A stretch of 64,000 nt of DNA from NCBI RefSeq assembly GCF_002270355.1, contig NZ_NJFZ01000004.1, positions 1-64,000 of the forward strand, given 5' to 3'. The translations under genes were made by a program, and so were the position numbers. The stretch's first letter is position 1. The number at the start of each line of letters is the position of its first letter. Below are positions 25,293-34,027 of this stretch, one piece after another. Source of the stretch: Flectobacillus sp. BAB-3569 (lineage in GTDB: Bacteria; Bacteroidota; Bacteroidia; Cytophagales; Spirosomataceae). The notes below the pieces were generated by a model. It was not told where the DNA came from. It did not search any database and was given only the letters and a program-made list of their open reading frames with translations.

Positions 25293-26087
25293 TTAAATGG
25301 TTGGTACTGTGCCACCGTCGATGACAAATTCTGTTCCTGTGAGATAATTGGCTCTTGGCGAAACCAAAAAGCCTACTAATTCGGCAACTTCTTCGGGTTG
25401 TGCAGGGCGACCAAAAGGTATTCCACCCAAAGCATCCATGACACTTTTAGTAGCTTGTTCGACACTTATATCAGAACTTTCGGCTATTCGCTCCATCATT
25501 GCCTTGGATGCACTGGTATTTATCCAACCTGGCGAAACCGTCAGCACCCGAACACCTTTGGGAGAGACTTCGTTTGATACACTTTTGCTGTAATTTATCA
25601 AACCAGCTTTTGCGGCAGCATAAGGCAAGGTTGAATCATACAAAGGCAACTTTGCCTGAATTGAGCCAATATGAATGATAACTCCGCTTTTCTGTTGGAG
25701 CATTTGGGGAAGAAATCCTCTATCTAAACGTACGGGTGCGAGCAAATTAGTCTGGATGGTCTGTTCCCAATCATCATCACTCAGCACCGCAAAACCACCA
25801 CCTTTAGTATCAGAGCCTCCCAAATTGTTTACCAGAATGTCGAGCTTGCCATATTTTGCCAAAACTTCATCCACTACTTTTTGTGTTCCTGCTGGTTTAC
25901 TCAAATCGGCGGCTATAAAATCTAATTGTTCATCTTCATCTTCGGGAGCATTTCTGGCTGTGACAATGACAGTTGCACCAGCTTGTAAAAGCCTTTCTGC
26001 AATGGCTTTCCCTGCCCCTTTTGTACCTCCTGTTACCAAGGCAATCTTGCCCGATAATTCATTATTGAAATTAAAGTGTTGTTCCAT
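25293..26087 (-). CDS. Short-chain dehydrogenase/reductase (SDR)
   Basis: Protein of 264 residues with TGGTKGAGKA (NAD(P) loop), the NNLGG variant of NNAG, catalytic Ser in IIHIGS, and YAAAKAG (Tyr, Lys). The classic C-terminal NYLTGTEFVIDGG is present. The start is at MEQHFNFNN. Forms a two-gene unit with the NTF2-like gene and is divergent from the HxlR gene at 26194. Substrate unknown, probably a small ketone or aldehyde. Confidence 0.92.
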   Translation of the reverse strand: MEQHFNFNNELSGKIALVTGGTKGAGKAIAERLLQAGATVIVTARNAPEDEDEQLDFIAADLSKPAGTQKVVDEVLAKYGKLDILVNNLGGSDTKGGGFAVLSDDDWEQTIQTNLLAPVRLDRGFLPQMLQQKSGVIIHIGSIQAKLPLYDSTLPYAAAKAGLINYSKSVSNEVSPKGVRVLTVSPGWINTSASKAMMERIAESSDISVEQATKSVMDALGGIPFGRPAQPEEVAELVGFLVSPRANYLTGTEFVIDGGTVPTI

Positions 26088-26143
26088 TTCTGTTGTTTTT
26101 TGTACAAATTTCTGACATACATACACATGAAACAATTACGGAA

Positions 26144-26156
26144 ATACGATTCGTAT
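26144..26156. promoter_or_regulatory. Palindrome in the SDR/HxlR divergent region
   Basis: ATACGA-T-TCGTAT is a perfect 13-bp palindrome midway between divergent genes. It is a candidate operator of the third HxlR protein and differs in sequence from the GTTACTACT repeat near 24450. Confidence 0.45.
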
Positions 26157-26193
26157 AGGGTTAAATTATTCCCATATTGCACCTTTTAGAACT

Positions 26194-26595
26194 ATGGATT
26201 ACTTTTGTTTTATGTATGAGAGAAAAATTTTGCCAAACTTAAATTGTGGTCTCGACTTGATTGGAGAGGTGCTTTATGGCAAGTGGAAAATCCGCTTGTT
26301 GTGGTTTATCAATGAAGGTCATAAACGCCCCAGCGAACTACAACGTAAGATACCCGATGCAACTCGAAGGGTGTTGAATATTCAGTTGAATGAGTTAGAA
26401 GCCCACGATTTAGTAACGAAGAAAATTTACCCTGTTGTTCCACCAAAAGTAGAGTACAGCCTGACTGAATTTGGCAAATCCTTAATTCCTGTGCTGTCGG
26501 TTTTGGGTCAATGGGGCGATAATAACGAAGAAAAACTACGATCGGTTATTATGAAACGATTAAATGCTGAAGACGAACAAAAATCTCCAAAATAA
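26194..26595 (+). CDS. HxlR-family winged-helix transcriptional regulator
   Basis: Protein of 133 residues: NCGLDLIGEVLYGKWKIRLLWF, helix-turn-helix TRRVLNIQLNELEAHDLVTKK, wing VPPKVEYSLTEFGKSL. An internal ATG six codons later (MYERKILP) may be the real start. Divergent from the SDR/NTF2-like unit, its probable target. Confidence 0.92.
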   Translation: MDYFCFMYERKILPNLNCGLDLIGEVLYGKWKIRLLWFINEGHKRPSELQRKIPDATRRVLNIQLNELEAHDLVTKKIYPVVPPKVEYSLTEFGKSLIPVLSVLGQWGDNNEEKLRSVIMKRLNAEDEQKSPK

Positions 26596-26627
26596 CACAC
26601 TTAAAATCAACAACTTAAATCTATTTT

Positions 26628-27545
26628 ATGATATATGAAAAACTTATACTTGCGATATTCTGCATACTTTTCTTGGGTAAACTTTCGGCTCAAACAGTGA
26701 AAGTCGATGAACACTCATTTTATAAAGATAGAATATCGAAAGCTCCACAAAGTGTTTTTGAAAAATTTATTGAGGCTGGAATGCAGCCAACCAACCACGA
26801 ATTGCCAGAGACTGAAAAGGTCAAAGTAGGTAAAGCCTTTGCAATACTGCCTCCATTGTATAAAAAGGTACTTAAAGAGCATCTTCAGAGTATCAGCTTT
26901 ATGGACAATATGCCCAATACGGCTCTAACATCGACCCTAGAAACGACTGGTTCAAGCAAACAATTTAATATCACTTTCCGTGCAGGAATTTTGAACGAAA
27001 CAATTTCTGAATGGGCAACATGGAAGGAAAAATCCGTATTCGATAATTCAGCCAATCCCACTATAGAAATACAGATAGATGCAGGCAAATTAGATGCTAT
27101 TCAATACGTTCTGCTACACGAAGCTACACATGTGGTTGATGCCGTTTTGGGATTTACGCCACACGCAGTAGAAGCGGATTCTTTGGTAGCGCATACGGAA
27201 TTCACAAGAAATATATGGCGTTTATTTAACAAACCAACCGCTCAATTCACGAATCCTACATTGGAAAAAACGCGTTTCCGAAGCGGAAAAATACAACCCA
27301 TAACTTCTGCTTCGGAGATTTATAACACTCTCAAAACAACTCCCTTTACATCACTTTACGGCATGGCTTCTTGGTATGAAGATGCCGCTGAACTCATTAC
27401 AATTTACCATTTGACGCAAAAGCTGAATCAGCCATTTGTAGTGTATGTGAAAGAAAATGGTAAAGTTATTTCAAGATTTGAACCGATGACGAATGCTTTA
27501 GTAAAGCAAAGAGCTAAAAAACTCAACTTTTTATACGTCAAGTAA
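26628..27545 (+). CDS. Exported HExxH protein, putative zinc metallopeptidase
   Basis: Protein of 305 residues with a signal peptide (MIYEKLILAIFCILFLGKLSAQ). A zincin motif H-E-A-T-H follows YVLL (near residue 164). A candidate third ligand lies about 90 residues later in WYEDAAELITIYHL. I do not recognise a named family, and peptidase activity is inferred from the motif only. It lies 32 bp after the third HxlR gene on the same strand, so it may share its transcript. A terminator follows. Confidence 0.7.
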   Translation: MIYEKLILAIFCILFLGKLSAQTVKVDEHSFYKDRISKAPQSVFEKFIEAGMQPTNHELPETEKVKVGKAFAILPPLYKKVLKEHLQSISFMDNMPNTALTSTLETTGSSKQFNITFRAGILNETISEWATWKEKSVFDNSANPTIEIQIDAGKLDAIQYVLLHEATHVVDAVLGFTPHAVEADSLVAHTEFTRNIWRLFNKPTAQFTNPTLEKTRFRSGKIQPITSASEIYNTLKTTPFTSLYGMASWYEDAAELITIYHLTQKLNQPFVVYVKENGKVISRFEPMTNALVKQRAKKLNFLYVK

Positions 27546-27625
27546 TCGTATAACACAAGATTGTACAATTACATCATTTGCTTTCTAGCTTTACAGCACA
27601 GCTCCTTCTCTTCACAACATAAAAC

Positions 27626-27658
27626 AAAAAACTCGACAGAAACTTTCCGTCGAGTTTT
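27626..27658. terminator. Intrinsic terminator with ACTCGAC core
   Basis: AAAACTCGAC/GTCGAGTTTT stem with an 11-nt loop, downstream of the HExxH gene. It has the same core as the terminator at 20223-20267. Confidence 0.85.
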
Positions 27659-27727
27659 GAGTTGCCCTTTCTATAATCTACTCTATTAAAATTTGTTAGT
27701 GGTTAAGGTATTTGAAAATATAGCCTT

Positions 27728-28048
27728 TTAGTAACTCATAATTCCACCTGACAAGTTATACACCTGCTCAAAACCGTTGTCTCCCATATATTTGCATGCA
27801 GAACCACTACGATTACCACTGCGACAGTACACCAAGTAGGTTTTATCTTTAGCTAATTGTGTTATTTTTTGTGAGAAATTCACATCCATCAAATCTATAT
27901 TAATTGCTTTTGGAATCGAACCTTGTTTAAATTCTAAAGCAGTACGTACGTCAATAATTACAGCATTAGGATTTTCAGAAATCATAGCCTTGAATGCTGA
28001 TGATGAAATATTTTCGTAGTTTTTCTTAGTTTTAAAAAAATCGAACAT
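27728..28048 (-). CDS. Single-domain rhodanese
   Basis: Rhodanese-like protein of 106 residues with catalytic loop C-R-S-G-N-R-S (YLVYCRSGNRSG), DVRTALEFKQGSIPKAINI and the closing NLSGGI. It transfers sulfane sulfur between thiols; the natural donor is unknown. There is no signal peptide, so it is cytoplasmic. Its promoter has a CRP-like box at the same spacing as the MBL-rhodanese genes, which makes it a member of the sulfur regulon. Confidence 0.93.
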   Translation of the reverse strand: MFDFFKTKKNYENISSSAFKAMISENPNAVIIDVRTALEFKQGSIPKAINIDLMDVNFSQKITQLAKDKTYLVYCRSGNRSGSACKYMGDNGFEQVYNLSGGIMSY

Positions 28049-28109
28049 GATCTTAGACGTTTAAATATTAATGGTTAAATGATACCTCTTGGCATCTTTA
28101 ACTATAGAC

Positions 28110-28154
28110 CAAAATTCGGTATAAAGTCACTGCTGTACAGTGATATATGTTACA
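28110..28154 (-). promoter_or_regulatory. Promoter with CRP-like box of the rhodanese gene
   Basis: Box AGTGA-TATATG-TTACA (forward 28139-28154) is centred 33.5 nt upstream of the TTTG of GAATTTTG (minus strand 28117-28110). A second inverted repeat with CACTG/CAGTG arms overlaps its edge (28128-28142), as a palindrome also does at the MBL-rhodanese promoter near 32.69 kb. Confidence 0.75.
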
Positions 28155-28195
28155 TAAGACTTTTTTATAAGAAAAAAATATCCCTACATCCTTCA

Positions 28196-28391
28196 TTTAA
28201 TTAAGTGAATTAAGAATGAGTGATTATTTTAAAATCTGTATTCTCGCAGTAGAGACGCAATGATTGCGTCTCAAGCCAATTCATATCTAGCATAGTAGCA
28301 TCAAAAAAGCGGTCGAAAATAATTTTCCGACCGCTTTTTTGATGAAAATTTGAAGAATAATTCTAATTCGAAAATTCGGGATGACTCATGT
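28196..28391. repeat. Diverged relative of the 15-kb MITE-like element
   Basis: The right end (AAAATTCGGGATGACTCATG, 28371-28390) and the segment GAGTGATTATTTTA match the reverse complement of the element at 14917-15062. It carries an extra GTAGAGACGCAA/TTGCGTCTC palindrome (28249-28272) and the cydB terminator. The left terminal repeat is decayed. No gene lies within it. Confidence 0.5.
28301..28342 (-). terminator. Terminator of the cydAB operon
   Basis: TCAAAAAAGCGGTCG and its complement form a perfect 15-bp stem with a 12-nt loop, and T6 on each strand. It lies downstream of cydB. Confidence 0.92.
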
Positions 28392-28434
28392 TTGATAAAG
28401 CAAATATTAAACATTACCCATCTTTCTAAACTTC

Positions 28435-29469
28435 TTAATAGCTTGTTTCGTCCAATTTTACTTTTCCTCTAAAAGTCCAAAATACAAAACCTGTGTATAG
28501 TCCCACCAAAGGCACGCCGATGGCGGCAAACGTTAGCATAATTTTGAGAGATTTATCGGTTGACGCTCCATTGTGGATATCTATGTGAAACTGTGGGTCG
28601 ATTGTGGATAACACAATATTGGGAAATAAACCTACAGCCACCAATGCCATCAACATAGCCGTTACAAAAGCCGAAGAGAAAAAGGCAAAACGATACTTAC
28701 GCTTCGTAATTTGTCGTGTAATGTTAGCTACAGCCAAAATCGTCAGTACAGGAAAGAAAAACATCATCGGTACTTCCTTAAATCTTTCGACCATGTGTGG
28801 CAAATATAACAGCGTGTAAACTGTACTTAAAGCAAACATCAACACAAAAAAGATGGTGGTATTTTTTACCAAAACTGTCAATTTAGCATAAAGACGATTC
28901 TCTGTTTTCATAACCAAATAAATAGCCCCGTGCATCATAAACAACGATAATGTTGTAATCGCCATCAAAATAGAAAATGGATTAAAGAAATCTCCAACTG
29001 TTCCTCTATAAATAAATTGGTCGTCGATTGGCAAACCTTGAATGATATTACCGAGTACCAATCCCAACGACAAAGCCAGCATAATACTCGAAACGCTGTA
29101 GCTCACATCCCATAGCTGACGCCACCAAGCCATTGGTTCTTTGGAACGAAATTCGATGGAAATAGCACGAAAAATTAATAATACCAAAAACAGCATAAAC
29201 AACTCATAAAAAGCCGAAAATACCGTTGCATATACTACTGGAAAACCCGCAAACAGCGCCCCTCCTCCTATTACTAGCCACACTTCGTTTCCGTCCCACA
29301 CAGGTCCGATGGCATTGAGTGCAATACGACGACTTTCTTCTTTTTTGAAAAATAAATGCAAAGCTCCTGCTCCCAAATCAAATCCATCCAAAATGGCATA
29401 TCCTGTAAATACACCACCCACGACCAAAAACCACCACGTAGGTAAATCGAGTCCAAAGATTGTTTCCAT
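28435..29469 (-). CDS. cydB: Cytochrome bd oxidase subunit II
   Basis: Polytopic membrane protein of 344 residues of the CydB family. Seen: GYAILDGFDLGAGALHLF near the N-terminus, GPVWDGNEVWLVIGGGALFAGFP and repeated hydrophobic helices. With CydA it forms a quinol:oxygen oxidoreductase with high oxygen affinity that resists sulfide and NO better than heme-copper oxidases. That suits its position between two sulfur-metabolism genes. It starts 32 bp after cydA. Confidence 0.95.
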   Translation of the reverse strand: METIFGLDLPTWWFLVVGGVFTGYAILDGFDLGAGALHLFFKKEESRRIALNAIGPVWDGNEVWLVIGGGALFAGFPVVYATVFSAFYELFMLFLVLLIFRAISIEFRSKEPMAWWRQLWDVSYSVSSIMLALSLGLVLGNIIQGLPIDDQFIYRGTVGDFFNPFSILMAITTLSLFMMHGAIYLVMKTENRLYAKLTVLVKNTTIFFVLMFALSTVYTLLYLPHMVERFKEVPMMFFFPVLTILAVANITRQITKRKYRFAFFSSAFVTAMLMALVAVGLFPNIVLSTIDPQFHIDIHNGASTDKSLKIMLTFAAIGVPLVGLYTGFVFWTFRGKVKLDETSY

Positions 29470-29501
29470 GATTTTTTATCTATTTGAATCAGAGGTTATT
29501 T

Positions 29502-30887
29502 TTATTGCAAAATTGGATTATCACGTTTTGAATAATCAGGAATATCGTCCGAATAATCGCCTGAATAATCGTCGGTCGGACCATGTTTGATTTTTTTATT
29601 AAGTAAATACACAAACAAACCAAACAAGAGAATATACACCAAGGTAAACAATACCAGTGAAAATACTACCTGTGAAGCCTTCAGGGATTGAGACAAAGCG
29701 TCGGATGTTCTGAGCAAACCATATACCACCCAGGGCTGACGACCCACCTCCGCCGAATACCAGCCTAGCTGATTGGCCAATTGTGGCAATAATACCGACC
29801 AAGCAAAAATTTGTAGTAACCAACGTTGTTCAAACAAAGTACCTTTCCACCACAAAAACGACGCTAGCAATGTCAATGCAATTAAAGTCATACCAATGGC
29901 GACCATTAAGTGATATGTCTGAAATACAAAATTGACCGCCTTCGGTTGATCTTCCTTCTTGAAGGCATTTAAGCCTGTAACAGGTTTGTTAAAATCTTGA
30001 TACAGTAAAAAACTTAATCCTTTCGGAATTTTAAGTCCTGACACTTCCTGCTTTTTGGTATCTACCCAGCCCAGCAAATACATATCCGCTACGGCTGAAG
30101 CTTCATAATGACCTTCGAAAGCCGCTAGTTTAGCTGGTTGATTATGTGCCACTCCGTCGGCCGATTTATGCCCAGAAAATAGTTGTAAAAGCGAAGCAAT
30201 TGTAGCCACAACCAGCGCTATCTTAAATCCTTTACGAGCAATTTCGACATGACGATTACGAAGTAAATAATAGGCGTTGACACTCAATACCAAAAATGAA
30301 CCTGCCAAAAACGAACCCAACAACACATGAGAAAGACGCTCGACAGAAGATGGATTGAAAACCATTGCCCAAAAATCGGTTATCACTGCACGGGCATAAA
30401 GTCCCTTACCTTCGATTCGAAAACCCGCAGGGGTTTGTTGCCATGAGTTGGCGACTACAATCCAAATTGCTGAAAACATCGAACCCATTGCCACCATAAC
30501 GGTTGAGAAGAAATGTACTCGTCGGCTTACTCGGTTCCATCCAAAAAGTAATATTCCTAAAAAGCCCGATTCGAGCGCAAAAGCAAAAATCCCTTCTGCC
30601 GCCAAGGCACTGCCAAAAATATCTCCTACATAGCGAGAGTAAACAGCCCAGTTGGTCCCAAACTCAAATTCCATGACAATACCTGTGGCTACGCCAATAC
30701 CAAAAATCAAGGCAAAGATTTTAATCCAAAAGCGAGTCATCTGAGCATAGGCTTCTTTGCCTGTGCGCAGATACTGGGCTTCCATGATTACCATCACGAT
30801 ACCAAGACCAATACTAAGAGGGGGATAAATGTAGTGAAACGCCACCGTAAAGGCGAACTGAATGCGAGATAGAAACGCTGTATCCAT
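29502..30887 (-). CDS. cydA: Cytochrome bd oxidase subunit I
   Basis: Protein of 461 residues. Early helix SRIQFAFTVAFHY carries the heme ligand His18. GRQPWVVYG and the Trp/Gln region NSWQQTPAGF are conserved. The quinol loop is of the short type, as usual outside Proteobacteria. The 301-bp region upstream holds the MBL-rhodanese terminator and a 24-bp inverted repeat, and no CRP-like box could be found there. The operon ends at the 28301 terminator. Product: terminal oxidase for low oxygen or sulfide stress. Confidence 0.96.
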   Translation of the reverse strand: MDTAFLSRIQFAFTVAFHYIYPPLSIGLGIVMVIMEAQYLRTGKEAYAQMTRFWIKIFALIFGIGVATGIVMEFEFGTNWAVYSRYVGDIFGSALAAEGIFAFALESGFLGILLFGWNRVSRRVHFFSTVMVAMGSMFSAIWIVVANSWQQTPAGFRIEGKGLYARAVITDFWAMVFNPSSVERLSHVLLGSFLAGSFLVLSVNAYYLLRNRHVEIARKGFKIALVVATIASLLQLFSGHKSADGVAHNQPAKLAAFEGHYEASAVADMYLLGWVDTKKQEVSGLKIPKGLSFLLYQDFNKPVTGLNAFKKEDQPKAVNFVFQTYHLMVAIGMTLIALTLLASFLWWKGTLFEQRWLLQIFAWSVLLPQLANQLGWYSAEVGRQPWVVYGLLRTSDALSQSLKASQVVFSLVLFTLVYILLFGLFVYLLNKKIKHGPTDDYSGDYSDDIPDYSKRDNPILQ

Positions 30888-31011
30888 AACATTGTGGAGT
30901 TTAGATTGAGATTGTATTGAGGGGATAGTGGCTAGCGTTTTTCAAGAAAATTATTACTCAAAACTGTTTCCCTGAAATCAATTTCCCTAAAGTTGGGGCA
31001 GAAAATGATAA

Positions 31012-31045
31012 AAAAAAGATACAGTTAAAGCAACTGTATCTTTTA
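31012..31045 (-). terminator. Terminator downstream of the second MBL-rhodanese gene
   Basis: AAAAGATACAGTT/AACTGTATCTTTT stem with a short loop and T8 on the minus strand. Confidence 0.85.
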
Positions 31046-31087
31046 CAATTTTTACCTAAAATCATACTAAAAAAAGGTTGTTAATTA

Positions 31088-31171
31088 GGGAACAGTGACA
31101 GAGGCACAAAGAGACAAAGGGTTCTACTTTATCTGATAACATATCCACTTTGTGCCTCTGTCACTGTTCCC
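31088..31171. repeat. Perfect 24-bp inverted repeat of the GGCACAAAG family
   Basis: Arms 31088-31111 and 31148-31171 are perfectly complementary over 24 bp with a 36-nt loop; the core is AGAGGCACAAAG. Related single arms occur at about 204-234 and 41216-41260. It lies between the MBL-rhodanese and cydA genes, next to a normal terminator, so termination is not its obvious purpose. Nothing else is seen in this gap. Confidence 0.9.
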
Positions 31172-31188
31172 TTTTACACTTTAAGTCC

Positions 31189-32604
31189 CTATTTTTTCAA
31201 CGTCGATGGGCATACAAAATCGGTTGTTTTGATACCTGCTTTCTGGATAGCACCGAAGCCTCCGTTAATATCAATGAAGTTTTCGATACCACGTGCTTTC
31301 AAAATCGAAGAAGCAATCATCGAGCGATAGCCCCCCGCACAGTGAATATAAAATGGTTTATTTTTAGGAAACTCCGACAAATTTTCGTCGATATAATCTA
31401 ATGGCAAATTGATAGCTCCGTCTACATGTTCTGCGGAAAACTCGCCAGGACGACGCACATCGATTACCAAAGGAGCCTCCTCTGAAGCTAGTCTTGTCGC
31501 AAATTCGGTTGCATCAATCGACTCTACCGTGTCTATTTCTTTACCTGAGGCTTCCCACGACTCAAAACCGCCATCTAAATAGCCAATAACAAAGTCATAT
31601 CCTACACGCGCCAATCGTGTGATGGTTTCTTCTTCTTGTCCTTTTTCGGTAATCAATAAAATTTCTTGTTTCAAGTCTGGAATCAATGCCCCTACCCATG
31701 GCGCAAACTGTCCATTCAAGCCAATATTGGTTGAGTTTGGTACAAATCCTTTGTTGAAAACTTGAGCATTGCGAGTATCCAACAATACGGCACCTGTTTC
31801 GTTAGCTGCCGCTTCAAATGCTTCTGGAGACAAAGCTTGTGCCGCACGATTCATGACTACGTCGATACTTTCGTAACCCTGCTTGTTCATCATCACGTTT
31901 TGTGGGAAGTATTGCGGTGGCTTACTCAAACCATCCGTTACTTCTTTGATAAACTGCTCTTTCGACATATCAGCACGAAGCGCATAATTGGTTTGTTTTT
32001 GATTGCCTAAAGTGTCGGTTGTTTCTTTACTCATGTTTTTACCACAAGCCGAACCAGCTCCGTGTGCAGGATATACAATCACGTCGTCGGGCAAAGTCAT
32101 CACTTTATTACGCAATGAATCAAACAAAAATCCAGCAAGGTCATTGATAGTCAAATCAGATTTTTGTGCTAAATCAGGACGACCAACATCTCCGATAAAC
32201 AAAGTATCACCACTAAAGAGCGCTTTTTCTTGTCCGTTTTCATCAATCAACAAATAACAAGTTGACTCCATCGTATGCCCTGGTGTGTGCAATACCTTGA
32301 TTTTCACTTTTCCTAACTGGAACTCTTCGCCATCTTTTGCCACATGAGCATCAAAGCCCGTTACTGCATTAGGACCATATACAATAGGTGCGTTTGTTTT
32401 CTTCGAAAGGTCGATATGTCCTGAAACAAAATCCGCATGAAAGTGGGTTTCGAAAACATATTTGATCGTTGCATTATTACGCTGAGCTTTGTTGATATAA
32501 GGCTGTACTTCGCGAAGTGGGTCTATTACAGCAGCTTCACCTTCTGACTCAATGTAATATGCTCCTTGCGCTAAACAACCTGTATAAATTTGTTCTATTT
32601 TCAT
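31189..32604 (-). CDS. MBL-fold hydrolase with tandem rhodanese domains, second paralogue
   Basis: Protein of 471 residues, similar along its whole length to that at 1162-2574. The MBL motif is H-F-H-A-D-F-V-S-G-H with SGDTLFIGDVGRPDL. The first rhodanese domain lacks the loop Cys (ITEKGQEEE); the second has HCAGGYRS. The likely reaction is oxidation of glutathione- or low-molecular-weight persulfide, with sulfur transfer by the active rhodanese. The promoter carries the CRP-like box with TAATTTTG. Two copies under the same control could differ in affinity or give dosage. Confidence 0.92.
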   Translation of the reverse strand: MKIEQIYTGCLAQGAYYIESEGEAAVIDPLREVQPYINKAQRNNATIKYVFETHFHADFVSGHIDLSKKTNAPIVYGPNAVTGFDAHVAKDGEEFQLGKVKIKVLHTPGHTMESTCYLLIDENGQEKALFSGDTLFIGDVGRPDLAQKSDLTINDLAGFLFDSLRNKVMTLPDDVIVYPAHGAGSACGKNMSKETTDTLGNQKQTNYALRADMSKEQFIKEVTDGLSKPPQYFPQNVMMNKQGYESIDVVMNRAAQALSPEAFEAAANETGAVLLDTRNAQVFNKGFVPNSTNIGLNGQFAPWVGALIPDLKQEILLITEKGQEEETITRLARVGYDFVIGYLDGGFESWEASGKEIDTVESIDATEFATRLASEEAPLVIDVRRPGEFSAEHVDGAINLPLDYIDENLSEFPKNKPFYIHCAGGYRSMIASSILKARGIENFIDINGGFGAIQKAGIKTTDFVCPSTLKK

Positions 32605-32658
32605 GGCTTTAAGATAGTTATGAATATTTTTAAAAGTCTATTTAATCGATTTATGCTT

Positions 32659-32703
32659 CAAAATTATAAGCTTATAACACAGAATTCTGTGATATATGTT
32701 ACT
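32659..32703 (-). promoter_or_regulatory. Promoter with CRP-like box of the second MBL-rhodanese gene
   Basis: Box TGTGA-TATATG-TTACT (forward 32688-32703) is centred 33.5 nt upstream of the TTTG of TAATTTTG (minus strand 32666-32659). It overlaps a perfect palindrome CACAGAATTCTGTG (32678-32691), which may be a second site. Confidence 0.78.
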
Positions 32704-32892
32704 TATATTAAAAGTTTTTTGAAAAAAAATGATAAATACTAATATCCGAAGTTAATCTTGGACAATTTGCTAGAGCAGCGTGATTATGAGATGGTGTTAT
32801 TCGTTAATAGTATATCCCTTATCATAATCAGACATATTACAATTTTATCTTTCTTATTACTGATAAAAGTAAAAAAGAATGGTCTAAAATTA

Positions 32893-32935
32893 TCAAAGCT
32901 GGAAAACATGGTTTAAACATGAGCTCCAGCTTTGA
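32893..32935 (-). terminator. Terminator of the acyltransferase gene
   Basis: TCAAAGCTGGA/TCCAGCTTTGA stem with nested CATG pairs and a T-rich tail on the minus strand. The rest of 32704-32892 shows nothing. Confidence 0.7.
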
Positions 32936-32953
32936 TTTTGATGATTGTATTTC

Positions 32954-34027
32954 CTATTTTTTTGTCTGGTATGGAAAATACTTTTTCAGGTTATTAATCG
33001 GTTTTTCGAAAAGAATCCAAGAAAGATAACTAGCTACCAATAAAACAATTAAGCTCGTAAAGTGATTACCGATGGCTGGTAGATGAAATTTTTGCCAGAC
33101 AAACCAAAACAATAAAGGCACTGTCATGTGATACACATATACGCCATAACTGATTTTACCAATAAAAACCATTGGTGCGCTCGATAACACTGCATTGAGC
33201 CAATGGGGTTTCGGACTACAAATCAGCGATAAAATATATGTACTGATACAAGAAATTGCGGTACGCAAGAATAAGATTTTCACCAAAGTGGCAGTGTTAT
33301 CTTTCACAAAAGACACATACAAAAGTATAGCGAGTGAAGGTATTACTGTGTATCGCAATAGGCGATGTAATTGGTCCTGCACTTGATTGATTCGATACCA
33401 AGAAAGTAATCCTCCCCACGCAAAACAATCAATACAAGTAAGAGTAATTAAACCTTGTCCTTGTTGAATATAGATAAAGTAAAATCTGAAAATAATGCCC
33501 AAAATTACGGTTGCCCAAAGCAGGGTAATCGTATGTTTTTTAGGTATTAAGAGCACTACAAATGCCCAAACCAAATAAAATTGTTCTTCTACTGCCAACG
33601 ACCAATAGGGCGAAAATGCGTCTGCCCAGAACCCTGTTTTTTCCAGCAAATGATTGTATGTATAAAGAATATAGTACCAAGGATGCTGATACAAATCAGT
33701 CGTAAAAGGAATATGCAATTTGGGTAATGCAAAACCAACGGCTAAAGTCAGATAGTAAATCGGGAAAATACGAAGTGCTCTTCTTATCATGAAATTTTTA
33801 TAGACCTGCACAGCATCACCCAAAGACTCTGTTTTGTTTTTGATAAGAATATCTGTAATTAAAAATCCACTCAAGACAAAAAAGAGCGTTACCCCTATCG
33901 TACCATTAGGAAGGGTATTGACCCAATGGTTGGTTGGCAACCAATGAAATATTAACACTAAACCAATAGCGATGGTACGAATACCGTCTAGCTGTGGAAG
34001 ATAGTTGTGTTGAGGTTTTGAAGACAT
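32954..34027 (-). CDS. Acyltransferase 3 family membrane protein
   Basis: Integral membrane O-acyltransferase of 357 residues with about ten hydrophobic helices. The N-terminal signature LDGIRTIAIGLVLIFHW contains the catalytic His, with FFVLSGFLITDILI and, later, SPYWSLAVEEQFYLVW. These enzymes acetylate or otherwise acylate sugars of the envelope or exported polysaccharides. The C-terminal SGNH domain of OatA-like proteins is absent. It stands alone between terminators; the acceptor is unknown. Confidence 0.92.
   Translation of the reverse strand: MSSKPQHNYLPQLDGIRTIAIGLVLIFHWLPTNHWVNTLPNGTIGVTLFFVLSGFLITDILIKNKTESLGDAVQVYKNFMIRRALRIFPIYYLTLAVGFALPKLHIPFTTDLYQHPWYYILYTYNHLLEKTGFWADAFSPYWSLAVEEQFYLVWAFVVLLIPKKHTITLLWATVILGIIFRFYFIYIQQGQGLITLTCIDCFAWGGLLSWYRINQVQDQLHRLLRYTVIPSLAILLYVSFVKDNTATLVKILFLRTAISCISTYILSLICSPKPHWLNAVLSSAPMVFIGKISYGVYVYHMTVPLLFWFVWQKFHLPAIGNHFTSLIVLLVASYLSWILFEKPINNLKKYFPYQTKK

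Noticed and set aside
31088-31171. Inverted repeat as insertion-sequence ends
   Set aside because: Only 36 bp lie between the arms and no transposase is present; fits a palindromic intergenic repeat better.
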